Shown here: positions 17,564 to 26,369 of the stretch, one piece after another
Numbering within the stretch: position 1 is the stretch's first letter
Layout: every line of letters begins with the position of its first letter
DNA from: Piscinibacter sp. HJYY11
Lineage (GTDB): Bacteria; Pseudomonadota; Gammaproteobacteria; Burkholderiales; Burkholderiaceae_C
Length of the DNA stretch: 64,000 nucleotides
Reading direction: 5' to 3'
Assembly (NCBI RefSeq): GCF_016735515.1
Contig: NZ_JAERQZ010000001.1
Coordinates: 1,054,001 to 1,118,000 of the forward strand
Notes under the pieces: model-generated
Database searches by the model: none
What the model saw: only the letters and a program-made list of their open reading frames with translations
What the model was told of the DNA's origin: nothing
Translations under genes and position numbers: made by a program

Positions 17564-17944
17564 ATGTCCCACTGGACCCTCATCTGCACGGTCGATGACC
17601 TGCCGCCCCTGGGCTCGCGCCGCGTGACACGCCCGAACGGCGCACCCGTGGCGGTCTTTCGCGCGCACGACGACCGCATCTTTGCCATCCTCGACCGCTG
17701 CCCCCACAAGGGCGGCCCGCTAAGCCAGGGCATCGTCTTCGGCACGAACGTGGCCTGCCCGCTTCACAACATGAGCATCGGGCTCGATGACGGCCGGGTG
17801 AAGGAGCCCGACGAAGGCTGTGTGCCGACCTTCGCCGTCAGGGTGGATGCCGGCTCGATCTACCTCGACGCCGATGAACTCGCGACACTCGGCATCGACC
17901 TGCCGCTGCCGGTGGCGGGGCCTTGCGCCACCCGCCGGCTCTGA
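17564..17944 (+). CDS. nirD: Nitrite reductase small subunit (NirD), Rieske-type
   Basis: A 126-residue Rieske-fold partner of NirB. It keeps a complete set of [2Fe-2S] ligands, C46-x-H48 and C65-x2-H68 (CPHKGG ... CPLHN), which the E. coli type NirD lacks. So a cluster is likely here. Its stop is about 65 bases before the nitrate reductase start, all in one likely operon. Confidence 0.94.
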   Translation: MSHWTLICTVDDLPPLGSRRVTRPNGAPVAVFRAHDDRIFAILDRCPHKGGPLSQGIVFGTNVACPLHNMSIGLDDGRVKEPDEGCVPTFAVRVDAGSIYLDADELATLGIDLPLPVAGPCATRRL

Positions 17945-18009
17945 ACGGGTACCTGACTCGCGCACAGGGCGAACCCTTCGTCTGGCACACAACCTGCAAT
18001 GTCCAGTCA

Positions 18010-20817
18010 GTGCAAACCATCCCCATCATTCCTCTCCACGCCCAGGCGCAGGACACCACGCAAGAGACCCGCAGCACCTGCCCGTATTGCGGCGTCGGCT
18101 GCGGCGTCATCATCGAAAGCCAGGGCACGCAGATCACCGGCGTGCGCGGCGACCCGGACCACCCCGCCAACTTCGGCCGCCTCTGCACGAAGGGCAGCAC
18201 ACTGCACCACACGGCCACCGAGCCGCTGACACATCAGACGCGCCTGCTCCAGCCCGCCGTGCGTGCCGCCCGCGGTGGCGCGCCACACAGCATTGCGTGG
18301 GACACCGCGCTCGGCGGTGCTGCCGAGCGTTTCGCCAACATCATCACGCTCCACGGCGCCGATGCCGTGGGCTTCTACGTCTCGGGCCAGTTGCTCACCG
18401 AGGACTACTACGTCTTCAACAAGCTCGCCAAGGGTTTGATCGGCACCAACAACATCGACACCAATTCGCGCCTGTGCATGAGCAGCGCGGTGGCGGGCTA
18501 CAAGGCCACGCTGGGCGCCGATGCCCCGCCCGCCTGCTACGACGACGTCCAGCACGCGAGCACGCTCTTCATCACCGGCTCGAACACCGCCTACGCGCAC
18601 CCCATCCTCTTCCGCCGCATCGAAGACGCGAAGCGTGCCAACCCGGCGATGAAGATCATCGTGGCCGACCCGCGCCGCACCGAGACGGCCGAAGCCGCCG
18701 ACCTTTACCTGCCCATCCTCCCCGGCACCGACGTCGCCCTCTACCACGGCATGCTGCACGTGATGCTGTGGGAAGGGCTCGTGGACCACGCCTACATCAA
18801 CGCGCACACCCAGGGATTCGAGGCGCTGCGCGACCGCGTGCGCGGCTACACGACGAAAGAGACGGCGCAGCTCTGCGGCATCACGGAAGACGCATTGATA
18901 CAGGCTGCACGCTGGTTCGCCACGGGCAGCACGCTCTCGCTCTACTGCCAGGGCCTCAACCAGAGCACCAGCGGCACCGACAAGAACGCCGCCCTCATCA
19001 ATCTTCACCTTGCCACCGGCCAGATCGGCAAGCCGGGCGCCGGGCCCTTCTCGCTCACCGGCCAGCCCAACGCGATGGGCGGCCGCGAGGTGGGCGGCCT
19101 CGCCAACCTGCTGAGCGCGCACCGCGACCTGGGCAACGCCGAGCATCGGGCCGAAGTGGCGCGGCTGTGGGGCGTGGACGACGTGCCGTCGCAGCCGGGC
19201 AAGACCGCGGTGGAGATGTTCGAAGCCGCGGCCGACGGCCAGATCAAGGCGCTGTGGATCGCCTGCACGAACCCGGCCCAGTCGATGCCCAACCAGACCA
19301 TGGTGCGGCGTGCGCTGGAGCGCGCCGAGTTCGTCGTCGTGCAGGAAGCCTTCGCCACCACCGCCACCTGCCAGTACGCCGACCTGCTGCTGCCCGCCAC
19401 CACCTGGGGCGAGAGGGACGGCACCGTCACCAACAGCGAGCGCCGCATCAGCCGCGTGCGGCCGGCCGTCGCGTCGCCTGGCGAGACGCGGCACGACTGG
19501 GTCATCGCGGTCGACTTCGCGCGCCGCCTCGAGGCACGGCTGCGCCCCGGTCGCGCCACCCTCTTCCCTTACGAGACGCCCGAGTCGGTGTGGACGGAGC
19601 ACCGCGAAAGCACCCGTGGCCGCGACCTGGACATCACCGGCCTGAGCTACGCGCAGCTCGAGTCCGCACCCGCGCAATGGCCCTTCCCCGAAGGCGCCGC
19701 CACGGGCAAGGTGCGCCTGTACGAAGACGGCGTGTTCCCGACCGCGAATGGCCGCGCGAAGTTTGCCGACGTGGCCTATGAGCCCCTGGCCGAGCCGCGC
19801 GACGTGCGCTACCCCTTCTCGCTCACCACCGGCCGCCTGCGCGACCAGTGGCACGGCATGAGCCGCACCGGCACCATCGGCCGCCTGTTCGGCCATGTGC
19901 CCGAGCCTGCCATCGAGATGAACGCAGAAGACCTCGCGCGCCTGCAACTCACTGATGGCGACCTGGCGCACGTGACCTCCCGGCGCGGCACCCTGGTGCT
20001 GCCGGTCCTGGCCAGCGAACAGGTGGCGGTGGCGCAGGCCTTCATCGCCATGCACTGGGGCGAAGAATTCGTCTCCGGCGTCACCAGCACGGGCGCAAGG
20101 GTGCATGGCGTCAATGCGCTCACCACGGCGGCGTTTTGCCCCAAGTCCAAGCAACCCGAGCTCAAGCACGCGGCCGTCAAGGTGCTCAAGGCCGATCTGC
20201 CGTGGCGCCTGCTGGGGGTGGCCTGGCTGCCGGCCGAGCACGCGGCAGCGGTGCGCGAAGAGCTGAAGTCGCTGATGGGCGCGTTTGCCTATGCGAGCTG
20301 TGTGCCCTTCGGCCGCGAGCGCAGCGGCGTGCTGTTTCGCGCGGCCGCCTATGAGACGGCGCCCGATGAGCTGGTGCAGCGCATCGAGGCGCTGCTCGGC
20401 CTCGGCGGCACCGAGGTGCTGCGCTATGCCGACAAGCGCCGCGGCCAGCGCCGCACGATGCGGCTGCACAGGAGTGGCGACACCGCCCAGCTCGAAGGCT
20501 TCGTGCTCGCTGGCGACACCAGTGCCGAGGCGTGGATCAAGCCGCTGCTGCAGGACGAGTTGCCGGCGCAGGCCTACGGCCGCCTGCTGCTCGTGCCCGG
20601 TGCGCGCGCGCCGCTGGCCGTGCAGTCGCGCGGGCGCCAGGTCTGCACCTGCTTCAACGTGGCCGAGCCCGAAATCGTGGCCACCCTGAAGACCTGCAAG
20701 GGCTCGCCCGAGGAACAACTGGCGCAACTGCAGGGCCAGCTCAAATGCGGCACGAATTGCGGCTCCTGCATCCCGGAGTTGAAGCGACTGGCGCGCACTG
20801 TGATGAGCACCGCCTGA
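18010..20817 (+). CDS. nasA: Assimilatory nitrate reductase catalytic subunit with C-terminal [2Fe-2S] domain (NasA type)
   Basis: A roughly 935-residue molybdopterin oxidoreductase reducing nitrate to nitrite in the cytoplasm. The N-terminal [4Fe-4S] motif is CPYCGVGCG ... LCTKGS (about residues 24-61), then the Mo-bisMGD domains (QLLTEDYYVFNKLAKG, SRLCMSSAVAGYK, LPATTWGERDGTVTNSERR, TTGRLRDQWHGMSRTG), and a C-terminal BFD-like [2Fe-2S] module (CTCFN ... CGTNCGSC). The start is uncertain: I use the in-frame GTG at 18010; a TTG at 17923 would overlap nirD and adds an unlikely leader. No separate diaphorase subunit or ferredoxin is encoded beside it. The twin-arginine signal of periplasmic enzymes is absent. 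Confidence 0.92.
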   Translation: MQTIPIIPLHAQAQDTTQETRSTCPYCGVGCGVIIESQGTQITGVRGDPDHPANFGRLCTKGSTLHHTATEPLTHQTRLLQPAVRAARGGAPHSIAWDTALGGAAERFANIITLHGADAVGFYVSGQLLTEDYYVFNKLAKGLIGTNNIDTNSRLCMSSAVAGYKATLGADAPPACYDDVQHASTLFITGSNTAYAHPILFRRIEDAKRANPAMKIIVADPRRTETAEAADLYLPILPGTDVALYHGMLHVMLWEGLVDHAYINAHTQGFEALRDRVRGYTTKETAQLCGITEDALIQAARWFATGSTLSLYCQGLNQSTSGTDKNAALINLHLATGQIGKPGAGPFSLTGQPNAMGGREVGGLANLLSAHRDLGNAEHRAEVARLWGVDDVPSQPGKTAVEMFEAAADGQIKALWIACTNPAQSMPNQTMVRRALERAEFVVVQEAFATTATCQYADLLLPATTWGERDGTVTNSERRISRVRPAVASPGETRHDWVIAVDFARRLEARLRPGRATLFPYETPESVWTEHRESTRGRDLDITGLSYAQLESAPAQWPFPEGAATGKVRLYEDGVFPTANGRAKFADVAYEPLAEPRDVRYPFSLTTGRLRDQWHGMSRTGTIGRLFGHVPEPAIEMNAEDLARLQLTDGDLAHVTSRRGTLVLPVLASEQVAVAQAFIAMHWGEEFVSGVTSTGARVHGVNALTTAAFCPKSKQPELKHAAVKVLKADLPWRLLGVAWLPAEHAAAVREELKSLMGAFAYASCVPFGRERSGVLFRAAAYETAPDELVQRIEALLGLGGTEVLRYADKRRGQRRTMRLHRSGDTAQLEGFVLAGDTSAEAWIKPLLQDELPAQAYGRLLLVPGARAPLAVQSRGRQVCTCFNVAEPEIVATLKTCKGSPEEQLAQLQGQLKCGTNCGSCIPELKRLARTVMSTA

Positions 20818-20879
20818 AAATACCGCTCCCCGGGCCGACCCTGGCCCGACACTTGCGAACCACGCGCCAGGGACACGAC

Positions 20880-21833
20880 ATGAGCATCAGCCACTACATC
20901 AAGGAAATCGGTCGCGGCAAGGAAGGTGCCCGATCGCTGAAGCGCGAACAGGCTTACGACCTGATGAGCCAGGTGCTCGAAGGCCAGGTCACCGACCTCG
21001 AGCTCGGCGCCTTTGCACTCGCGATGCGCATCAAGGGCGAGACCATCGACGAGACCGCTGGCTTCCTGCAAGCCACCGTCGAACGTTGCCTGCCCATCGC
21101 GACGACGCGCACGGCCGTCGTGCTGCCTTCCTACAACGGCGCGCGCAAGCTGCCGAACCTCACGCCGCTGCTGGCCCTGCTGCTGGCGCATGAAGACATC
21201 CCGGTGCTGGTGCACGGCATGCCGGAGGACCCGGGCCGAGTGACGACGGCTGAAATCTTCCACGACCTCGGCCTGCCGATTGCACGCGACGCGGCCGACG
21301 TGGCCTCGGCGTGGGCACGCCACGAGCCGGTCTACATCCGCACCGACGTGCTGTGCCCGCCGCTCGCACGCCTGCTCGACGCACGCTGGACGATCGGCCT
21401 GCGCAACTCGGGCCACACCGTCGCCAAGCTGCTCGACCCGTGCCAGGCCGGCACCGCGGTGCGCGTCGTCAACTACACGCACCCGGAGTACGGGCAGATG
21501 CTCACCGGCTTCCTGCAGCACACCGTGGCCAACGCGATGCTGATGCGCGGGACCGAAGGCGAGCCCGTCGCCGACCCGCGCCGTCTGCCGAAGCTCGACG
21601 TCTTCATCGACGGGGCCTTGCGCGGCGACCTGTCCGTGTCCGCCCACGACGGCGTGCTGCGCGAACTGCCCGTCCTGCCGCGCACCTGCGACGCCGCCAC
21701 CACCGCGATGTACATCCAGTCGGTGATCAGCGGCGAGAAGCCGGCACCGGCGCCACTGATGCAGCAGGTGCGCTGCCTGCAGGCCGCACTCGACGCGCTG
21801 GCCCACGCCCACCCCCGCGAGCGGACGGCCTGA
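20880..21833 (+). CDS. ybiB: YbiB family protein (TrpD2, anthranilate phosphoribosyltransferase-like nucleic acid-binding)
   Basis: A 317-residue homologue of E. coli YbiB, which has the TrpD/nucleoside phosphorylase class III fold but binds nucleic acid rather than acting in tryptophan synthesis. Visible: ISHYIKEIGRGKEGARSL at the start, the helical N-domain with VTDLELGAFALAMRIKGET, and LRNSGHTVAKLLDP in the second domain. The ATG at 20880 follows GGGACACGAC and gives the usual length. It sits 62 bases after nasA on the same strand. ybiB beside nas genes is common in Burkholderiales, but its role there is unknown. Confidence 0.88.
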   Translation: MSISHYIKEIGRGKEGARSLKREQAYDLMSQVLEGQVTDLELGAFALAMRIKGETIDETAGFLQATVERCLPIATTRTAVVLPSYNGARKLPNLTPLLALLLAHEDIPVLVHGMPEDPGRVTTAEIFHDLGLPIARDAADVASAWARHEPVYIRTDVLCPPLARLLDARWTIGLRNSGHTVAKLLDPCQAGTAVRVVNYTHPEYGQMLTGFLQHTVANAMLMRGTEGEPVADPRRLPKLDVFIDGALRGDLSVSAHDGVLRELPVLPRTCDAATTAMYIQSVISGEKPAPAPLMQQVRCLQAALDALAHAHPRERTA

Positions 21834-21893
21834 GCGGGCTCATCCGCGGGCTGTCCGGCACGATAATTCCCCGTCAAATCGGAAGGGGAGAAG

Positions 21894-23027
21894 ATGCTCG
21901 AACTCGACAAGCTCAACCAGCTCACCGAATCGCACGGCGAGCTGCGCCGCGGCAAAGGCATGGTGACCGGCGTGATCGCCTTCGTGCTGGCCCTGCTGTG
22001 TTTCCTGGGCGTCCTGGCCTTCCACTTCCCGCAGTACCTGACCACGCCTGAGCTGCGCAAGAGCTACGACGTCAACGTCATCCGCACCATCATGCTGGTG
22101 GCCATTGGCATCTCGGGTGGGCTCTCGCTGCTCAACATCATCCGCGGCCGTGCCCGCTGGCTGGCGCTGTGGACCTTTGCCCTCGTCGCCATCACGCTGG
22201 CGCTCGGCGGCCACAAGGTCGAGGTCGACCCCAACTTCCCCGACCACACGCCCTACATCGGCCTCGACTGGTTCATCCTCGACCTGCTCGGCTCCACGCT
22301 GATCTTCATCTTCATCGAGAAGATGTGGGCGCTGCGGAAAGACCAGCCTGTCTTCCGCGCCGAGTGGCAGACCGACATGCACCACTTCATCGTGAACCAC
22401 ATGGTGGTGGGCTTCATCCTGCTGGCGACCAACCTCTTGGTGCACAAGCTCTTCGGCTGGGCGGCGCACGACGGCATCCGCGGCTGGGTGTCGGGGCTCA
22501 ATTTCTGGGTGGCGCTCTTCCTCATCATCCTCGTCGCCGACCTGGTGCAGTACTGGACGCACCGCGCCTACCACGAGGTGCCGCTGCTGTGGCGCCTGCA
22601 TGCGGTGCACCACAGCGTGAAGAGCATGGACTGGCTGGCCGGGTCGCGCCAGCACATCCTCGAGCTGCTGATCACCCGCACGCTGGTGCTGGCGCCCATC
22701 TACGTGCTCGGCTTCAGCAAGCAGGTGATCGACGCCTACATCATCGTGGTGGGCTTCCAGGCGGTGTTCAACCACGCCAACGTGAGCGTGCGGCTCGGGC
22801 CGTTGCGCTACCTGATCGTCACGCCCAACTTCCACCACTGGCATCACTCGCAGGACGACGAGGCGATCGACAAGAACTACGCGGCGCACTTTGCTTTCCT
22901 CGACCACCTCTTCGGCACCGCGGTGAAGTCAGACCGCGAATGGCCGGCGCAGTATGGCGTCGTCGGTGACTACGTGCCCAACGGCTTCTGGAAGCAGGTC
23001 AAGTTCCCGTTCACCTGGAAAGGCTGA
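21894..23027 (+). CDS. Fatty acid hydroxylase / sterol desaturase superfamily membrane protein
   Basis: A 377-residue integral membrane protein with about seven hydrophobic segments. It has the superfamily's histidine clusters for a di-iron centre: HRAYHE and HAVHHS (around residues 222-241) and NFHHWHHS (around 315). These enzymes hydroxylate or desaturate lipid chains using O2. The substrate cannot be read from sequence. A good ribosome site (GGAAGGGGAG) precedes the ATG. It stands alone between ybiB and a convergent MFS gene seven bases away. Confidence 0.88.
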   Translation: MLELDKLNQLTESHGELRRGKGMVTGVIAFVLALLCFLGVLAFHFPQYLTTPELRKSYDVNVIRTIMLVAIGISGGLSLLNIIRGRARWLALWTFALVAITLALGGHKVEVDPNFPDHTPYIGLDWFILDLLGSTLIFIFIEKMWALRKDQPVFRAEWQTDMHHFIVNHMVVGFILLATNLLVHKLFGWAAHDGIRGWVSGLNFWVALFLIILVADLVQYWTHRAYHEVPLLWRLHAVHHSVKSMDWLAGSRQHILELLITRTLVLAPIYVLGFSKQVIDAYIIVVGFQAVFNHANVSVRLGPLRYLIVTPNFHHWHHSQDDEAIDKNYAAHFAFLDHLFGTAVKSDREWPAQYGVVGDYVPNGFWKQVKFPFTWKG

Positions 23028-23033
23028 GCCGCT

Positions 23034-24194
23034 TCACTTGACGGAGCCGAGCGCCTTGGGCGCCGCCAGCCCGAGGATCGCAGCGAACATCGCGACCGAC
23101 GTCAGGCCGATGGTCAACGACGAATGCTCGGCGATCACGCCGATCAAGGGCGGCCCGGCCATCATGCCGAAGTAGCCGACCGACGCCACCACCGCGATGC
23201 CGTGCGCGGGGTTGGCGTCGAGCTTCGCCGCCGAGCCGAAGAGCACCGGCACCACGTTGGCGAACCCGAGGCCGACCAGTGCAAAGCCGATCAGCGTGGC
23301 GACCGGGTGGGCGATGACCAGCACGGCCGCCATCGACACCGCGGCCAGCGCAGCGCTGGCACTCATCAGCACCGAAGGCGACACACGGTCGCGCACCCAG
23401 TCGCCGCCAAAACGCGCCGCGGCCATCGCGCCGCTGAAGCTGGCGTACGCCAACGCCGCGAAGTCGGGGGCACTCTTGAGCTCCTGCGTCATGTAGAGCA
23501 CGCTCCAGTCGTACATCGCGCCCTCGGCGATCAGGCCCAGCGCGGCCAGCACGCCCAGCAAGCCCAGCACCCCTCGTGGCCAGGCAAGGCCGTGGCCCTG
23601 TTGCGAAGAGCCGGTGACGGTCGGCAGCATCGCGAGGCCGGCCACGACGACGAGCACGCCGGAGGCGATCGACGTGGTCACGAGATGCGAGCTGGGTGAC
23701 ACTCCCCGAGACAGCAGCGCGCTGCCAAACGCCGCCCCGACCATGCCCCCGAGGCTGAACATGCCGTGGAAGCCGCTCATCAGGCTGCGCTTGCGCAGTG
23801 TCTCGACCTCGCTCGCGGCCGTGTTGATCGACACGTCGAACAAGCTCATGCCAATGCCGAACGCGATCAGGAGGGCGATCAACACCAGGTAGCTCTGGCT
23901 CGCCAGAAGACCGACCAGGCTGGCCGCGCAGAGCACGCCTGCGGCGATGCCCACGCGCCTGGCGCCGAAGCTGCCGACGATCCGGCCGGCCTGCGTCAGC
24001 GTCGCCACGGCGCCCACGCCCGAAGCCAGCATCGCCATCGCAAGGGCCTGTTCGCCGAGCCCGTAGTGCTGCTTGACCGTCGGCACATGGATGCCCCAGG
24101 TGGCGAACAAGGCGCCGGCGATGAAAAACTGTGCCCGCACGGCATGGGTCGCACGCATCAGGCTCGGTTCAGGAAACGGTGCGACAAGGCTCAT
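23034..24194 (-). CDS. MFS transporter (YbjJ-like)
   Basis: A 386-residue major facilitator protein with about 12 membrane segments, opening RATHAVRAQFFIAGALFATWG and carrying SINTAASEVETLRKRSLMSGFHGMFSLGG, a segment typical of the YbjJ/FucP-like group. The substrate is unknown. Its upstream region (24195-24233) is shared with the divergent flavoprotein gene. Confidence 0.85.
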   Translation of the reverse strand: MSLVAPFPEPSLMRATHAVRAQFFIAGALFATWGIHVPTVKQHYGLGEQALAMAMLASGVGAVATLTQAGRIVGSFGARRVGIAAGVLCAASLVGLLASQSYLVLIALLIAFGIGMSLFDVSINTAASEVETLRKRSLMSGFHGMFSLGGMVGAAFGSALLSRGVSPSSHLVTTSIASGVLVVVAGLAMLPTVTGSSQQGHGLAWPRGVLGLLGVLAALGLIAEGAMYDWSVLYMTQELKSAPDFAALAYASFSGAMAAARFGGDWVRDRVSPSVLMSASAALAAVSMAAVLVIAHPVATLIGFALVGLGFANVVPVLFGSAAKLDANPAHGIAVVASVGYFGMMAGPPLIGVIAEHSSLTIGLTSVAMFAAILGLAAPKALGSVK

Positions 24195-24233
24195 GGGGCG
24201 GCGATTCTAGGAATCGGTCGAGATAATCGTGCG

Positions 24234-25451
24234 ATGGGGAGATTCGATGCAGTCGTGATCGGTGGTGGCGCAGCAGGCCTTTTCTGTGCCGGCATGGCGG
24301 GGCAACTGGGCGCCAGGGTCCTGCTGATCGACCACAGCGAGAAAGTGGCCGAGAAGATCCGCATCTCGGGCGGCGGCCGCTGCAACTTCACCAACCGGGA
24401 CGCCGGCCCGGGGAATTTCATCTCGGCCAACCCGCACTTCTGCCGCTCGGCGCTCGCGCGCTACACGCCGCAGGATTTCCTCTCGCTCGTGCAGCGCCAC
24501 CGAATTCCCTGGCACGAGAAGCACAAGGGCCAGCTCTTCTGCGACGAGTCGTCGGAAGACATCATCGGCATGCTGCTGCGCGAATGCGAGCAAGGCCGCG
24601 TGACGCGGTGGCATGGGTGCGGTGTGCAGGCGGTGCGGTCGACCGCGCGGGGGTTCGAGCTCGACACCGACCAAGGCACGGTCCTCGCCGGCAAAGTCGT
24701 GGTCGCCACCGGCGGCCTGTCCATTCCCAAGATCGGCGCGACAGACTTCGGCTATCGGCTGGCGAAGCAATTTGGCCATCGGCTCATCGAGACACGGCCC
24801 GCCCTCGTGCCGCTGACGTTCGACGCAGCCGCGTGGGCGCCCTTCGCTGCGATGTCAGGTCTGTCCTTGCCGGTCGAGATCCGTACCGGCCCGGCGAAGG
24901 GCGGCATGGCTTTCCTCGAAGATCTGCTGTTCACCCACCGCGGCCTGAGCGGCCCGGCCGTGCTCCAGATTTCCAGCTACTGGCGGGCGGGCAGCCCGTT
25001 GCGCCTCAATCTCGCACCGCACCTCGACCTCGCCCGCCACCTCACCCAAGCCAAGTCCGGCTCGAGGCGCAAGCTGCAAACCGAATTGGCCGCCCTGCTG
25101 CCACAGCGTCTCGCCGAAGGCTGGCTGGCCCGCCACCCCACGATGGCTGACCGACTGCTTGCGGACCTGCGCGACCGCGACCTCCAGACCCTCGCCGACA
25201 GCCTGCAAGCCTGGGAACTGATCCCATCCGGCACCGAGGGCTACCGCAAGGCCGAGGTCACCGCCGGCGGGGTGGACACGCGGGAACTGAGCTCCCAAAC
25301 CCTCGAAAGCCGGCTCACACCCGGCCTGTTCTTCATCGGCGAGGTGGTCGACGTCACCGGCTGGCTCGGTGGTTACAACTTCCAGTGGGCGTGGGCGAGC
25401 GCCGCCGCCTGTGCCCAGGCCCTGGCCGCACCACCTCAGAGCAGCCACTAA
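24234..25451 (+). CDS. HI0933/YhiN family FAD-binding flavoprotein
   Basis: A 405-residue flavoprotein of the HI0933 family. The Rossmann FAD motif VIGGGAAGLFCAGMAG starts at residue 8, followed by the family mark KIRISGGGRCNFTN, and it ends with GEVVDVTGWLGGYNFQWAWASG-like sequence (FIGEVVDVTGWLGGYN). The reaction of this family is largely uncharacterised; some distant members reduce steroids. The ATG at 24234 is preceded by an ATAAT box but no strong ribosome site. Confidence 0.9.
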   Translation: MGRFDAVVIGGGAAGLFCAGMAGQLGARVLLIDHSEKVAEKIRISGGGRCNFTNRDAGPGNFISANPHFCRSALARYTPQDFLSLVQRHRIPWHEKHKGQLFCDESSEDIIGMLLRECEQGRVTRWHGCGVQAVRSTARGFELDTDQGTVLAGKVVVATGGLSIPKIGATDFGYRLAKQFGHRLIETRPALVPLTFDAAAWAPFAAMSGLSLPVEIRTGPAKGGMAFLEDLLFTHRGLSGPAVLQISSYWRAGSPLRLNLAPHLDLARHLTQAKSGSRRKLQTELAALLPQRLAEGWLARHPTMADRLLADLRDRDLQTLADSLQAWELIPSGTEGYRKAEVTAGGVDTRELSSQTLESRLTPGLFFIGEVVDVTGWLGGYNFQWAWASAAACAQALAAPPQSSH

Positions 25452-25458
25452 CCTGCGC

Positions 25459-25486
25459 TTGCAAGCCCGGATTCCCTGGCTATAAT
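25459..25486 (+). promoter_or_regulatory. Sigma-70 promoter of rpsU
   Basis: TTGCAA (25459-25464) and a perfect TATAAT (25481-25486) are 16 bases apart, about 115 bases before the rpsU ATG. It starts just after the flavoprotein stop. Confidence 0.75.
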
Positions 25487-25599
25487 CGCCGTCTTTGCTG
25501 GCAAAACCCCGCGTGTCGATTCGCCCAGCAACCAGGCTGGATTCCGGAACCTCCTTCCTGGCACCCCGAGCGAACACCGAGCGCACAACATCTGAATCC

Positions 25600-25812
25600 A
25601 TGACTTCTATTCGCGTCAAAGAAAACGAACCGTTCGACGTGGCCCTGCGCCGCTTCAAGCGCACCATCGAAAAGCTGGGCCTGCTGACCGACCTGCGCGC
25701 CCGCGAGTTCTATGAGAAGCCCACCGCCGAGCGCAAGCGCAAGAAGGCCGCCGCGGTCAAGCGCCACTTCAAGCGCATCCGCAGCATGCAGCTGCCCAAG
25801 CGCCTGTACTGA
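25600..25812 (+). CDS. rpsU: 30S ribosomal protein S21
   Basis: A 70-residue S21, basic throughout. It opens [20 protein letters not shown] and has [20 protein letters not shown] in the middle; it ends with the LPKRLY tail. Length matches the family. It is followed by two hairpin terminators and yqeY; the dnaG-rpoD genes that follow rpsU-yqeY in many relatives are not here. Confidence 0.98.
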   Translation: MTSIRVKENEPFDVALRRFKRTIEKLGLLTDLRAREFYEKPTAERKRKKAAAVKRHFKRIRSMQLPKRLY

Positions 25813-25830
25813 TCCACGCGGATCTCCGCC

Positions 25831-25860
25831 AAAGCCCGCACCCAGCGGGCTTTGTTGTTC
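25831..25860 (+). terminator. Intrinsic terminator after rpsU
   Basis: AAAGCCCGC-accca-GCGGGCTTT forms a nine-pair stem followed by the T-rich TGTTGTTC. It lies 18 bases after the rpsU stop. Confidence 0.85.
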
Positions 25861-25862
25861 TG

Positions 25863-25892
25863 GAAGCCCGCACAGCCGCGGGCTTCGTCGTT
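25863..25892 (+). terminator. Second hairpin terminator after rpsU, before yqeY
   Basis: GAAGCCCGC-acagcc-GCGGGCTTC with a weaker T-rich tail (GTCGTTTCC). It repeats the first hairpin almost base for base, and yqeY begins about 20 bases later, so partial read-through would set yqeY expression. Confidence 0.7.
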
Positions 25893-25912
25893 TCCAGCCC
25901 GGAGAAACAGCC

Positions 25913-26359
25913 ATGAGCCTGAAAGACAAGATCACCGAAGACATGAAGTCCGCCATGCGGGCCAAGGAAGCCGATCGCCTGCTCACCATCCGTGGCCTGC
26001 TGGCGGCCATGAAGCAGAAGGAAGTCGACGAGCGCGTGACGCTCGATGACGCCGCGGTGATCGGCATCGTCGACAAACTCATCAAGCAGCGCAAGGATTC
26101 GATCAGCCAGTTCGCCGCCGCGGGCCGCACCGATCTGGTCGACAAGGAAACGGCCGAACTCAAGGTGCTCGAGGGTTACCTGCCCCAGCGCATGAGCGCC
26201 GATGAGATCAACGCCGAAGTGGCGAAGATTGTGGCCAGCCTCGGGGCCAGCGGCCCGGGCGACATGGGCAAGGTGATGGGCGCCGTGAAGGCCCAACTCG
26301 CCGGCAAGGCCGACATGAGCCTCGTCTCCGCCGCCGTCAAACAAGCTCTCGCACGCTGA
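25913..26359 (+). CDS. yqeY: GatB/YqeY domain-containing protein
   Basis: A 148-residue YqeY. The family resembles the tail domain of the GatB amidotransferase subunit and is thought to bind tRNA. Visible: LKDKITEDMKSAMRAKE at the start, IKQRKDSISQF and LPQRMSADEI in the middle, GDMGKVMGAVKAQLAGKAD near the end. A GGAGA ribosome site precedes the ATG. Position right after rpsU is the usual one. Confidence 0.95.
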   Translation: MSLKDKITEDMKSAMRAKEADRLLTIRGLLAAMKQKEVDERVTLDDAAVIGIVDKLIKQRKDSISQFAAAGRTDLVDKETAELKVLEGYLPQRMSADEINAEVAKIVASLGASGPGDMGKVMGAVKAQLAGKADMSLVSAAVKQALAR

Positions 26360-26369
26360 GGTCACTCCC

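Noticed and set aside
17923..18009. TTG start for nasA inside nirD
   Set aside because: The leader has no match to nitrate reductases, and a GTG lies closer to the first cysteine motif. Still, the exact start is not certain.
18007..20727. A 906-codon open frame on the minus strand across the nitrate reductase gene
   Set aside because: It is an antisense frame of a high-GC gene: rich in Arg, Ala, Gly, Leu and Val with no domain, while the plus strand encodes a full molybdopterin reductase.
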